Assembly (NCBI GenBank): GCA_014377485.1
Contig: JACMPM010000100.1
Coordinates: 1 to 64,000 of the forward strand
DNA: 64,000 bases
Source of the DNA: Bacteriovorax sp.
GTDB taxonomy: Bacteria > Bdellovibrionota > Bacteriovoracia > Bacteriovoracales > Bacteriovoracaceae
Direction of reading: 5' to 3'
Positions 9,934 to 18,312 of this stretch are shown here, piece by piece (within the stretch, counting starts at the first letter, position 1; the number at the start of each line of letters is the position of its first letter). The translations under genes were made by a program, and so were the position numbers. The notes below the pieces were generated by a model, which was given only the letters and a program-made list of their open reading frames with translations, ran no database searches and was not told the origin of the DNA.

Positions 9934-10093
9934 TCCATCCCTTCTTTGCCGGCCCTGGTATTGGTTAAATTGTTCCAGTTACGGATCAAATTGCATTTTC
10001 TCCTAGCATTCATTACACATATTTTTTTCTTATTCAAACAGTGATCATTTTGGAGTTATTGATCTTGTCGGAGCTGTTCGCTACCAGTTTTAA
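9933..10093 (+). pseudogene. Remnant of an outer-membrane beta-barrel gene (C-terminal end)
   Basis: This stretch has no intact gene, but translation gives a broken beta-barrel C-terminus. Frame 1 reads HPFFAGPGIG, a TAA stop, then IVPVTDQIAFSPSIHYTYF. After the T-run at about 10020-10028 the sense continues in another frame as SYSNSDHFGVIDLVGAVRYQF and a stop. The terminal RYQF with alternating hydrophobics is the usual BamA-recognised barrel signal. One in-frame stop and one frameshift in a homopolymer explain the break. No N-terminal part is left, because the fragment starts at the end of the preceding lipoprotein gene. Confidence 0.6.
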
Positions 10094-10109
10094 TTATTAA
10101 ACAACGACT

Positions 10110-10139
10110 TGCCCTGATAGTAATTCATTTATCAGGGCA
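10110..10139 (+). terminator. Hairpin, probable transcription terminator
   Basis: A perfect 10-bp inverted repeat, TGCCCTGATA and TATCAGGGCA, encloses a 10-base loop and is followed by the short T-rich GATTTATAA. It lies after the decayed barrel remnant and before the promoter of the SurA-like gene. The weak T-tract keeps confidence moderate. Confidence 0.6.
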
Positions 10140-10196
10140 GATTTATAACGCAGTTAATATTCACTTATTTCACCCTTAATCCAAAATCTTATTTTC

Positions 10197-10225
10197 TTGC
10201 GACTTGTTTAGAAGAATCATATAAC
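10197..10225 (+). promoter_or_regulatory. Sigma70-type promoter for the surA-like/pdxA/uvrA run
   Basis: TTGCGA and TATAAC are separated by 17 bases, which is the ideal spacing. They lie 38 bases before the ATG at 10264, directly after a terminator hairpin. Confidence 0.6.
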
Positions 10226-10263
10226 TTACTCTTAAATATCTTTCTATTGAGAGTGGGTTATCA

Positions 10264-11181
10264 ATGAAATATGCATATCGCTTTATTATTTTTTCTCTTT
10301 TAATTCAATCTTCCGTTCAAGCTAAATTGCTCGATAAAATCAGTGCTATAGTAGACGACAATATCATTACGCTTTCACAGGTTGTTCGCGTTTCAAAAAA
10401 TCTTGCAATCAAGAGAAACGTTGCACCTATGATTTATGACAAAGCTAGTTTTTCAACAGAAGAAGTAATAGATATTTCAATTAATAAATTTCTGATTCGC
10501 GCGAAACTGACTGAATTGGGTTATTCAATTACTGATGATCAAGTTGAAGCTCAAATTAAAACTAATGAAAAAAGATTGAATGTTGATCGTAAATCTTTGA
10601 TGACATTTCTAAAACAACAAGGTTCTACTTTTGACGAATATTTCGAAACTTTAAGGGAAGCAATTGAATACAGTTATTTTATCAATCGAGTTATCTCTCC
10701 AACTATTGCGGTATCTGAACAAGACGTAAAAAATACATACTTTAAAAACAATATAAAAGATGCCCGGCTAAATTTTAAATACACCCTTATTGACTACTCA
10801 ATTGCCAATGATGTTGTACCAAAACTTAACAAAGGTCAGATGGAAGAAGTTGTTAGGCAATTCCGTATCAACAGTATTTTACCAGAAGCTTTTTCGACGC
10901 TTACATCTACAAACCTCGATGAAATTACTGAAGAGGGTATTTCTACCGAATTAAAAAATCTCTTAAAACAAACAGATGAAGGTGCGATGACGACCGTTGT
11001 AAACTTAAACAATCAGCATCATATTTTTTATATCGCTAAAAAAGATTTGGTTGAATCTGAAGCATTTGCAAAACAAAAAGACAAAATTCGAGAAGATCTT
11101 TTTGAAGTGGCTGTGAAAAATGAAGCCAAGCTTTGGTTTGAACGCGAAAGAAACAAACACTATATCAAAATCTCTATCTAA
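10264..11181 (+). CDS. SurA-like periplasmic chaperone
   Basis: A 305-residue exported protein with signal peptide (cleavage near SVQA) and a clear SurA N-domain: LLDKISAIVDDNIITLSQV, then helices with INKFLIRAKLTELGYSITDDQV. The region after about residue 165 should hold a parvulin domain. However, the usual HILv and GGdLGw motifs are not visible, so it may be chaperone-only. In many proteobacteria surA is followed by pdxA, as here, which supports the call. It would help deliver outer-membrane proteins across the periplasm. Confidence 0.8.
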   Translation: MKYAYRFIIFSLLIQSSVQAKLLDKISAIVDDNIITLSQVVRVSKNLAIKRNVAPMIYDKASFSTEEVIDISINKFLIRAKLTELGYSITDDQVEAQIKTNEKRLNVDRKSLMTFLKQQGSTFDEYFETLREAIEYSYFINRVISPTIAVSEQDVKNTYFKNNIKDARLNFKYTLIDYSIANDVVPKLNKGQMEEVVRQFRINSILPEAFSTLTSTNLDEITEEGISTELKNLLKQTDEGAMTTVVNLNNQHHIFYIAKKDLVESEAFAKQKDKIREDLFEVAVKNEAKLWFERERNKHYIKISI

Positions 11182-11197
11182 GGTATTTGGTTTTCGA

Positions 11198-12106
11198 ATG
11201 ATTTATGTAACCCAGGGCCATGAATCCGGAATAGGCTTAGAAATTTTCCTTAAGTCATTTCTTCTTCTCTCAAGAGAAGAAAAAAAACTCATTCGACTTG
11301 TCGTTGATAAAAATGATTTAGAAAAAAATTTAAATGATCTCAACTTAAATTCTAAAACATTTAGCGATCTCATAATTATTGAAAATATAAAGAGCACTTC
11401 TTTTTCCTCAACCAATTCTCTTCTTACAACGCTTAACTTAATTACGAATGACGATATTTTGGTCACGTTACCAACATCTAAAGACCAATTACTTTTAAAT
11501 AATAAAAATCAAGCAGGGTATACTGAATTTTTTAGATCATATTTCAACAATAAAAATATTTCTATGACTTTCAAAGGTTTAACTCAAAATGTTCTTTTAA
11601 TAACTGATCACATTCCTTTAAAAGATATAACTAAAAAAATCACTCCTGATCTCATTAAAGAAAAAATTAAAATAACATTAGATAACTTTAAAAAGTATTT
11701 TTTTTCGTTTGAAGAAGTTATCTTTTCTGGAATAAATCCTCATGCCGGAGAAAATGGAATATTAGGGGATGAAGAAAAGTTTATAAGAGAAGCTATGAGT
11801 GATCTTGCAAAAAACTATGGTCCAATTTTTTCAGGACCGTTTTCAGGCGACACTCTACACCATCACCAAGCTCCAGAAAAACATCAACTTTTCGTTTATA
11901 TGTATCATGATCAAGGCTTAGCGCAATTCAAATCCAAACATGGTTTGATAGGCTTAAATATAACACTTGGACTTCCATTCCTACGTCTAAGTGTTGACCA
12001 CGGCACGGCCTTCGATTTGTATGGTAAAAACAAGGCTAATATTTCTGGAATGCTTTATCTTTTTAAACAAGCTTTTGAGGTAATCAGTGTCAATCAACGA
12101 AATTAA
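11198..12106 (+). CDS. pdxA: PdxA-family 4-hydroxythreonine-4-phosphate dehydrogenase
   Basis: The C-terminal half matches PdxA well: GINPHAGENG, MYHDQGLAQFK and NITLGLPFLRLSVDHGTAFDLYGK. These carry the three metal-binding His residues. The N-terminus is divergent: the usual MGDPaGIGPE is replaced by TQGHESGIGLE. I place the start at ATG 11198, because the upstream in-frame extension overlaps the surA-like gene and shows no family similarity. The expected role is oxidation of 4-phosphohydroxy-threonine in pyridoxal phosphate synthesis. It overlaps uvrA by 20 bases. Confidence 0.83.
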   Translation: MIYVTQGHESGIGLEIFLKSFLLLSREEKKLIRLVVDKNDLEKNLNDLNLNSKTFSDLIIIENIKSTSFSSTNSLLTTLNLITNDDILVTLPTSKDQLLLNNKNQAGYTEFFRSYFNNKNISMTFKGLTQNVLLITDHIPLKDITKKITPDLIKEKIKITLDNFKKYFFSFEEVIFSGINPHAGENGILGDEEKFIREAMSDLAKNYGPIFSGPFSGDTLHHHQAPEKHQLFVYMYHDQGLAQFKSKHGLIGLNITLGLPFLRLSVDHGTAFDLYGKNKANISGMLYLFKQAFEVISVNQRN

Positions 12107-14903
12107 TATTGTTAAGGCCGCAGTTCATAATCTTAAAGACGTAACAATCAGCATACCTAAAAACACTTTAACAGTTATCACTGGTCCCTCAGGTTCAGGT
12201 AAATCTTCTCTAGCCTTCGACACAATTTATGTTGAAGGACAACGCCGCTATATTGAATCACTTTCAAGTTATGCCAGACAATTTTTGGGTCAATATCAGC
12301 CTCCGGAAGTTGAATCAATAACCGGTCTTTCACCGTCAATTGCAATCGATCAAAAAAGCTCGAGCAAAAATCCACGTTCTACGGTTGGTACGACAACTGA
12401 AATTTATGACTACTTACGTGTTTTATTCGCCAGAATTGGAACACTTTATGATCCAGAAACAGGACTCGAAGTTAGAAGATACACTCCAACTCAAATAGTG
12501 AGAGAGGTTTTAAAACTTGGGGATAAATCGAAACTACAAATTCTTGCTCCGATCCCTTCGAATGATAGTATAAAATTTAAAGACCAGCTTTCAAAATTTC
12601 TTACCATGGGCTTTTCTCGCGCAAGATTAAACGGCGAGCTTATTCAATTGGACGAAAGTACAAAAGCTCCAAAGGGAAAATATCAACTTGATATTGTAGT
12701 TGATCGTATTGTTCTTAAAGACGATGTTGAAAAACGTTTAGGTGACTCTGTTGAATACGCTCTCAAATTAGGTGACGGTAACATATTAATTCTGGTGAAT
12801 GATAATAATGAAATTACTTTCTCGGAACATAACAAATCGACAAAGGGAGATAGGGTTTATCCCGAACTTGAGCCGCGACTTTTTTCATTCAATTCACCAA
12901 TAGGTGCTTGTGAAGTATGCAATGGCCTAGGCGAGACAAAGACATTTGACTTAGATCTAATGATTTTTGATGAAAACCTTCCCTTACTTGAAGGAGCGAT
13001 TACTCCACTGTCAAAAAGAAATTCATTTCTTTATAAAATGGTTGAAACTATTGCCGCTGAAGAAGGTATCGATGTAAGTGTTCCATTTAAAAAACTCCCG
13101 AAGAAAATGACTAATATTCTTTTTAACGGAACAGATAAAGTTTATCGTTATTCTTTTACTTCTGAAAACTCCCACTTTGAATTCTCTAAGGCTTTTCCAG
13201 GACTTTCGGCCTGGCTTGAAAAAAAGTTTTTAGAATCAGGCTCAGATAAAGTTCGCATTGAACTTGAAAAGTTAATGAACATAAAAACATGCCCTAGCTG
13301 CCATGGCCTTAGATTAAATAAAGTCGCACTTTCAACTAAAATTGGCGACAAACACATAATGGATTTATGTACCCTTTCGATTGCAGACGTCTTTGAATAT
13401 TTAAACAATATAAAGCTCGACGGCGAAAAGAAAATCATTGCCGATAAACTACTAAAAGAAATTGTTTCTCGCCTACGTTTTCTTTTAGATGTTGGTTTAA
13501 ATTATTTGACTCTCAATAGAGGTGCCATGACCCTCTCCGGTGGTGAGTCTCAACGCATTCGTCTTGCTACACAAATTGGTTCTGCATTATCTGGTGTCCT
13601 TTATGTTTTAGATGAACCAAGCATTGGTCTACACCAGCGCGACAATGATCGCTTAATCAAAACACTAAAAGCTCTTCGTGATATTGGAAATACTGTCTTA
13701 GTTGTTGAACACGATGAAGACACTATGCTGGCATCAGATTATTTAATCGACATGGGTCCTGGTGCTGGAATACACGGCGGCAAAATAGTTGCCCACGGTA
13801 CACTTTCTAAAATCCTGAAAGATAAAAAATCATTAACTGCAAAATTTCTAAACGGTGAAAATCGTATCGAAATTCCAGCTATTCGAAAAAAAGCAACTAG
13901 GTTTTTAAAGCTTAATGGTGCAACAGAACACAATATAAATAATCTTTCTGTCTCAATTCCTCTAGGTGGATTGGTTTGTGTTTCTGGCGTAAGTGGATCA
14001 GGCAAATCTACATTGATTCATAAAGTATTAGTTCCAGCTGTTAAAACTCATTTGACGAGAACACATAAATCACTTTATCAAAAAGCTAATTTTAATTCTC
14101 TTACAGGCGTAGATGAAATTAAAACTGTTATTGAGCTCGATCAATCTCCAATTGGCAGAACGCCACACTCTAACCCAGCAACCTACACTGGCCTCTTTGA
14201 TGATATAAGAGATATCTTTGCCTCAACCAATGAATCGCAAATTCGCGGATATAAAACCGGTCGATTTAGTTTCAATGTTAAAGGTGGGCGATGTGAGGAC
14301 TGTGAAGGTAACGGCGTAAAGAAAATCGAAATGCATTTTTTACCCGATGTTTATATAACATGCACCGAATGCAAAGGAAGGCGCTACAACGCTGAAACTT
14401 TATCTGTTTTATATAAGGGTAAGAACATTTCTGAAATTTTAGATATGTCGATCGAAGAGGGTGCTGAGTTTTTTAAAAACCACACTAAACTTGGTCGTGT
14501 ACTTCACACACTAAATTCAGTTGGGTTGGGTTATATGAAACTCGGCCAACCTGCAACAACGCTTTCTGGTGGAGAAGCTCAACGCTTAAAACTTTCTCGT
14601 GAATTATCGAAACGTACTAAAGGACATTGTCTTTATGTTTTAGATGAACCAACTACTGGTCTTCATTTTCAAGATATTAAAATTCTACTTTCAGCACTTC
14701 AACAATTAGTTGAACAAGGACATACGCTTTTAATAATCGAACATAATTTAGATGTAATCAAAACTGCCGATTGGGTAATTGATTTGGGTCCGGAAGGTGG
14801 TAGTGGTGGAGGAGAGATTGTCGCAGAAGGAACTCCAGAGCAAGTTGCAAAAAATCCAAAGTCTCATACCGGTAAATATTTGAAGAAAGTTTTAAAAGCA
14901 TGA
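12087..14903 (+). CDS. uvrA: Excinuclease ABC subunit A
   Basis: This 938-residue damage sensor of nucleotide excision repair has two ABC modules. Their Walker A motifs are GPSGSGKSS (about residue 33) and GVSGSGKST, with signatures LSGGESQR and LSGGEAQR. The C-terminal zinc finger is intact (CEDCEGNG and CTECKGRR). The first zinc module has only its second pair, C275 and C278; the residues upstream where the first CxxC should be read KSTKGDRVYPE. The start is GTG at 12087, inside the pdxA end. The next gene overlaps its stop by 4 bases. Confidence 0.97.
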   Translation: MSINEINIVKAAVHNLKDVTISIPKNTLTVITGPSGSGKSSLAFDTIYVEGQRRYIESLSSYARQFLGQYQPPEVESITGLSPSIAIDQKSSSKNPRSTVGTTTEIYDYLRVLFARIGTLYDPETGLEVRRYTPTQIVREVLKLGDKSKLQILAPIPSNDSIKFKDQLSKFLTMGFSRARLNGELIQLDESTKAPKGKYQLDIVVDRIVLKDDVEKRLGDSVEYALKLGDGNILILVNDNNEITFSEHNKSTKGDRVYPELEPRLFSFNSPIGACEVCNGLGETKTFDLDLMIFDENLPLLEGAITPLSKRNSFLYKMVETIAAEEGIDVSVPFKKLPKKMTNILFNGTDKVYRYSFTSENSHFEFSKAFPGLSAWLEKKFLESGSDKVRIELEKLMNIKTCPSCHGLRLNKVALSTKIGDKHIMDLCTLSIADVFEYLNNIKLDGEKKIIADKLLKEIVSRLRFLLDVGLNYLTLNRGAMTLSGGESQRIRLATQIGSALSGVLYVLDEPSIGLHQRDNDRLIKTLKALRDIGNTVLVVEHDEDTMLASDYLIDMGPGAGIHGGKIVAHGTLSKILKDKKSLTAKFLNGENRIEIPAIRKKATRFLKLNGATEHNINNLSVSIPLGGLVCVSGVSGSGKSTLIHKVLVPAVKTHLTRTHKSLYQKANFNSLTGVDEIKTVIELDQSPIGRTPHSNPATYTGLFDDIRDIFASTNESQIRGYKTGRFSFNVKGGRCEDCEGNGVKKIEMHFLPDVYITCTECKGRRYNAETLSVLYKGKNISEILDMSIEEGAEFFKNHTKLGRVLHTLNSVGLGYMKLGQPATTLSGGEAQRLKLSRELSKRTKGHCLYVLDEPTTGLHFQDIKILLSALQQLVEQGHTLLIIEHNLDVIKTADWVIDLGPEGGSGGGEIVAEGTPEQVAKNPKSHTGKYLKKVLKA

Positions 14904-15658
14904 TTGAAATAACATCTTTTGATGACCCACGCATAATCGAATTTTCTAAAATGCGCGATCACACACTAAATGATCAGGGATTTATACTGGCCGAATCTGA
15001 AAAACTTTTTTTACAACTCCGAGCAAGCAATAAAACATTTTTAAAAATACTTTCCACACCTGATTTTGCCAAAAGATATCATCTCCAGGGTGATAATATT
15101 TATATTGCCTCAAAGAATATTCTTGAACAAATTGCTGGTTTTAAGATTCACTTTGAAGTCATTTTTCTCGCTGAAAAACCTCTCGATTATGACATTGATA
15201 AACTAGATGATCGAATTATACTTTTAAATGGTTTAAGTTCTCCTGAAAATGTCGGGAGTATTGTTCGTTCTGCTGCCGCCTTTAATATTAATTCAATTAT
15301 TGTAGATGAAAAAACGTGTTCTCCATTTTTAAGAAGATGTATTCGTGTATCCATGGGTAACATTTTTTCAATGAAATCTTTTCATTCTTCGAATATTAGA
15401 AACGACCTAGAAAATCTTAAGTCGCTTGGATATACTATTATTTCCACTGCGAATATACCTCACTCTCAAAACTTAACGCATTATGATTTTCCCAAAAAAT
15501 CTGTGCTTATTATTGGAAGCGAAGGTCATGGTATTGATCACGACATTATTGGTCTATCTGATGTTGTATTAAAAATTATTATCAATTCTCAAGTGGCTCA
15601 TTTGAACGCATCAAATGCAGCTGCAATTTTTCTTTCTCACATGAGTCTCGTTAAATAA
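14900..15658 (+). CDS. TrmH/SpoU-family RNA 2'-O-methyltransferase
   Basis: A 252-residue SPOUT methyltransferase with an N-terminal substrate-binding region (about 1-95). All three family motifs are present: NVGSIVRSAAAF, VLIIGSEGHGI, and a divergent motif 3, INSQVAHLNASNAAAIFL. It would transfer methyl from SAM to a ribose 2'-OH of rRNA or tRNA; the target base cannot be deduced. ATG overlaps the uvrA stop in ATGA fashion. A strong terminator follows. Confidence 0.88.
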   Translation: MIEITSFDDPRIIEFSKMRDHTLNDQGFILAESEKLFLQLRASNKTFLKILSTPDFAKRYHLQGDNIYIASKNILEQIAGFKIHFEVIFLAEKPLDYDIDKLDDRIILLNGLSSPENVGSIVRSAAAFNINSIIVDEKTCSPFLRRCIRVSMGNIFSMKSFHSSNIRNDLENLKSLGYTIISTANIPHSQNLTHYDFPKKSVLIIGSEGHGIDHDIIGLSDVVLKIIINSQVAHLNASNAAAIFLSHMSLVK

Positions 15659-15676
15659 AAATTCGTTAATATATAA

Positions 15677-15710
15677 TAAAAAAAGGGAGCACGAGAGCTC
15701 CCTTTTTTTA
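15677..15710. terminator. Bidirectional intrinsic terminator
   Basis: TAAAAAAAGGGAGC, a six-base loop, and GCTCCCTTTTTTTA form a perfect 14-bp stem with an A-tract on one side and a T-tract on the other. It works in both directions and lies between the convergent RNA methyltransferase gene and atpE. Confidence 0.92.
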
Positions 15711-15737
15711 TTAAAACTAAATTTTATCTCTTAGTAA

Positions 15738-16067
15738 TTATACTAGGAAAGTAGAGATAAGCGCGAAAATTACAAGTGACTCCATAAGTGCAAGAGCAAG
15801 AATCATTGGAGTTTGAATTTTGTCAGCTGCTGATGGGTTTCTTGCGATCCCTTCTAGGGCCACAGCTGCTGCTTTTGATTGACCTTGAGTTCCACCGTAT
15901 ACTGCAAGACCTAGAGCTAAAAAGTAAGCAAAGTACTTAGTTGCTTTTTCTGTTCCGAACCATCCACCAGTAGATGCTGTAGCAGCTTCAGCTTGAGCGA
16001 ATGCACTAGCAGAAGTTAAAGCGAAAAACATAACTGATGATAATAGAACTGATAATTTTTTTGACAT
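15738..16067 (-). CDS. atpE: ATP synthase F0 subunit c
   Basis: A 109-residue protein made of a signal-peptide-like leader (about 1-36, with ASAFAQAEA) and a two-helix c subunit. The polar loop is ARNPSA. The ion-binding Glu is E96 in LALMESL. By spacing from the loop, Q63 and S97 correspond to Gln32 and Ser66 of Na+-type rings, while Leu and Phe replace Thr67 and Tyr70. The ion is therefore unclear. ATG is preceded by GGAGTC. It is the last gene of the leftward run. Confidence 0.95.
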   Translation of the reverse strand: MSKKLSVLLSSVMFFALTSASAFAQAEAATASTGGWFGTEKATKYFAYFLALGLAVYGGTQGQSKAAAVALEGIARNPSAADKIQTPMILALALMESLVIFALISTFLV

Positions 16068-16106
16068 TAGAGACTCCTAAAAAAAGTTAATAATAAAATG
16101 GTTCTC

Positions 16107-16931
16107 TTAGTGATGAGCTACTTCACCATGATCTTGATGAGTGATAGCCAAACTAACATAGACCATTGAAAGCATAATAAATACGTAAGCTTGAATAAAT
16201 GAAACTAAAAGTCCGAGCAACATAAATACAACCGGCACACCTAAAGGTGCAAGATGTGAAAATGTTCCTAGTACCGTGTGGTCTCCGTACATATTCCCAT
16301 ATAAACGTAGAGCTAATGAGATTGGACGGATACAAACTGAGATAATCTCAATTGGAAATATAAGAATGGCCATATACCAAAGTGGTCCGGCGAAATGCTT
16401 TATGTAATTTAGAGTTCCGACTTCTTTACATCCCTTGATGTTGAAATATAAAAATGAAAAAACGCCTAATGCTAAAGTCGTATTAATAGATTCTGTAGGA
16501 GGTAGAAATCCTGGAATCAAGCCAATGGCATTTGATAAAAAGATAAGAATAAATAAAGTTGCCACGAATGAAAAAAATCTTGGGCCTTCTTTCTCACCAA
16601 GAACTGCGCGACATTGAGTCATGATAAAAGAACCGTACATTTCTGCAATATTCTTAAACGTGATTCCTCTCTCTGGAACAGCTGCTGCTTCTAAGTTTGC
16701 AGTTTTTTTTCTGTAAACAATTCCAGCGACAACAAGCAACAAGCCCACTAAAGCGAAAGTGAGAACGTGCTCAAAGTGATGAATTTGTTTTTGGTGAAAT
16801 GCTTCTTCAATTCCAGTAACTTTTGCCACTTGAGAAAGCCACGTAAAGCTTTCGCTTTCAGCTGCAAATGCCGTTGAAGCTAATATTGAATACATCGAAC
16901 TCATAGAAGCTATAATGAAGAATTTTTTCAT
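16107..16931 (-). CDS. atpB: ATP synthase F0 subunit a
   Basis: A 274-residue stator subunit that forms the ion half-channels. The essential Arg lies in RPISLALRLYGNMYG. Other conserved parts are FIFLSNAIGLIPGFLPPTESINTTLALG and the C-terminal VSFIQAYVFIMLSMVYVSLA. The N-terminus looks like a cleavable signal (MKKFFIIASMSSMYS to AFAAES), as in the b and c subunits of this genome. It starts immediately after the atpI stop and is followed by atpE. Confidence 0.95.
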   Translation of the reverse strand: MKKFFIIASMSSMYSILASTAFAAESESFTWLSQVAKVTGIEEAFHQKQIHHFEHVLTFALVGLLLVVAGIVYRKKTANLEAAAVPERGITFKNIAEMYGSFIMTQCRAVLGEKEGPRFFSFVATLFILIFLSNAIGLIPGFLPPTESINTTLALGVFSFLYFNIKGCKEVGTLNYIKHFAGPLWYMAILIFPIEIISVCIRPISLALRLYGNMYGDHTVLGTFSHLAPLGVPVVFMLLGLLVSFIQAYVFIMLSMVYVSLAITHQDHGEVAHH

Positions 16932-17312
16932 TTACCAAGATCCTTTTTCCGCACTAGGTTTTTCAAAACTTAGGTAGAGGACAACTATTTGTAATACATA
17001 AATTAATACAGGAATTATTATCCTTTTCCCCATAATTTGTACACCAAAAGTTAGTGCTCCAATGACTAAAACTAATTTTCCGATAGTCATCATTGGTACT
17101 AAGGTCTTATATTTTGTTGGTTGGTTGGCAGCCCCTTCAGATTGTCTTCGAACCACAAATATCAACATCCAGTGATTGGCGCACGCTGCTACAAATACAA
17201 GAATAATTACCAGATACTCTGCAAATGACCTAACAGTTAGATAAGAGGTTGATAATAAAATGATCGAATAGATAATGTATTTTTTAAGATTAATTTTTGC
17301 GCTTGTAAGCAT
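16932..17312 (-). CDS. atpI: AtpI-like F0F1 ATP synthase accessory membrane protein
   Basis: A 126-residue hydrophobic protein with about four membrane helices, directly upstream of atpB and overlapping the preceding small gene by 23 bases. Position and topology fit AtpI, which aids c-ring assembly or metal uptake for the synthase. Sequence resemblance is low, as is usual for the family, so the call rests mainly on context. Confidence 0.68.
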   Translation of the reverse strand: MLTSAKINLKKYIIYSIILLSTSYLTVRSFAEYLVIILVFVAACANHWMLIFVVRRQSEGAANQPTKYKTLVPMMTIGKLVLVIGALTFGVQIMGKRIIIPVLIYVLQIVVLYLSFEKPSAEKGSW

Positions 17313-17487
17313 AGTAAACCATCATGAAAAGCATATTGCTGATTATAGCTAAAAAAAGAAAAACTGCTTGAGTCTGAGTTATTATATGCATTTTCGCTAA
17401 TTGCATAGACCCCCAAACAGCGACAAAGATAATTGATGGCAAACTCATAGCCAGACCCATGATTTGTAACCATTTTTTGTTTTTCAT
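17290..17487 (-). CDS. AtpZ/AtpI-like small membrane protein
   Basis: A 65-residue protein with two membrane helices and a basic C-terminus (YYAYKRKN). ATG is preceded by GGAGATAATTA, a good ribosome site. Two-helix proteins of this size commonly precede atpI-atpB (AtpZ/AtpQ family), where they partner AtpI. It lies 3 bases after the TPR lipoprotein gene. The family assignment is by topology and neighbours. Confidence 0.6.
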   Translation of the reverse strand: MKNKKWLQIMGLAMSLPSIIFVAVWGSMQLAKMHIITQTQAVFLFLAIISNMLFMMVYYAYKRKN

Positions 17488-17490
17488 TAA

Positions 17491-18312
17491 TTATCTCCGT
17501 CTAGAAACTCTTCTTTCATAAAGTGCGGTCAAACGGTTTTGAATAACATCGGGATTTGGATAATCATTAGCGATTGAATAATATATATCATAGGCCATTT
17601 TTAAATTTTCAGTAGACTCATATATATTGGCGACTAAAAATTTAGCCTGTACTATATATTCTTTTTTAGTTTCTCTCTTTAAATATTCTGACCAGACAAA
17701 AAGTGCTTTATTAAAATCTTTTTTCTCAAAATAAACTAATCCTAAATAATAAAATGATCTCACAAAATATTCATGATTAGGTTCACTTTGAATTTTTGTT
17801 AATTGTTTAATCGCATTTTCGCTGTCATTTAAATAATAATAGGCAAGTGCAATTTGTATTTGAAAGTAATCATATTTTTTAAGTTTCGGTGTAAATTCTG
17901 AAAGTTTCGTATAATTTTTTATCGCATCTTTATAATTTTTTCGATAGTTGAAATTAATTTCTGCCAGCTTTTCTTCTGTCTTGATTAACCATAAAGGATC
18001 TTCTGTTAAATCTTTTACTTCATTATAGTAATAAATGGCTTTTTTATATTCGCCTAGATAAATGGCATAAAGCTCGCCCAATTGATAACAAATCTTAAGT
18101 CGTAATTCAGGACCTGGATTACTCTTTAAAATATCTTCATATAGAAAAGCGGCCTTATTATACTTTTGTTCAGTAATGTAATTTTGAGCATCAATAATTT
18201 TGCGATTAATAGGTGGAGTGAAGTCACATGATACAGAGATAAGGGCAGTGGTCAAAACCACTGCCCATATGAAACACTTATAAATATTATTACTCTGTTT
18301 TAGGCGCAACAT
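17491..18312 (-). CDS. TPR-repeat lipoprotein
   Basis: A 273-residue protein with an N-terminal hydrophobic leader and lipobox SVSC (Cys29), then a chain of tetratricopeptide-like helices rich in Tyr, Lys and Ala, such as [24 protein letters not shown] and [13 protein letters not shown] choose ATG 18312 (GAGGG upstream) over GTG 18318. The start lies within the gyrA 3' end. It probably scaffolds proteins at the periplasmic face. It is an unexpected link between gyrA and the F0 genes. Confidence 0.82.
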   Translation of the reverse strand: MLRLKQSNNIYKCFIWAVVLTTALISVSCDFTPPINRKIIDAQNYITEQKYNKAAFLYEDILKSNPGPELRLKICYQLGELYAIYLGEYKKAIYYYNEVKDLTEDPLWLIKTEEKLAEINFNYRKNYKDAIKNYTKLSEFTPKLKKYDYFQIQIALAYYYLNDSENAIKQLTKIQSEPNHEYFVRSFYYLGLVYFEKKDFNKALFVWSEYLKRETKKEYIVQAKFLVANIYESTENLKMAYDIYYSIANDYPNPDVIQNRLTALYERRVSRRR

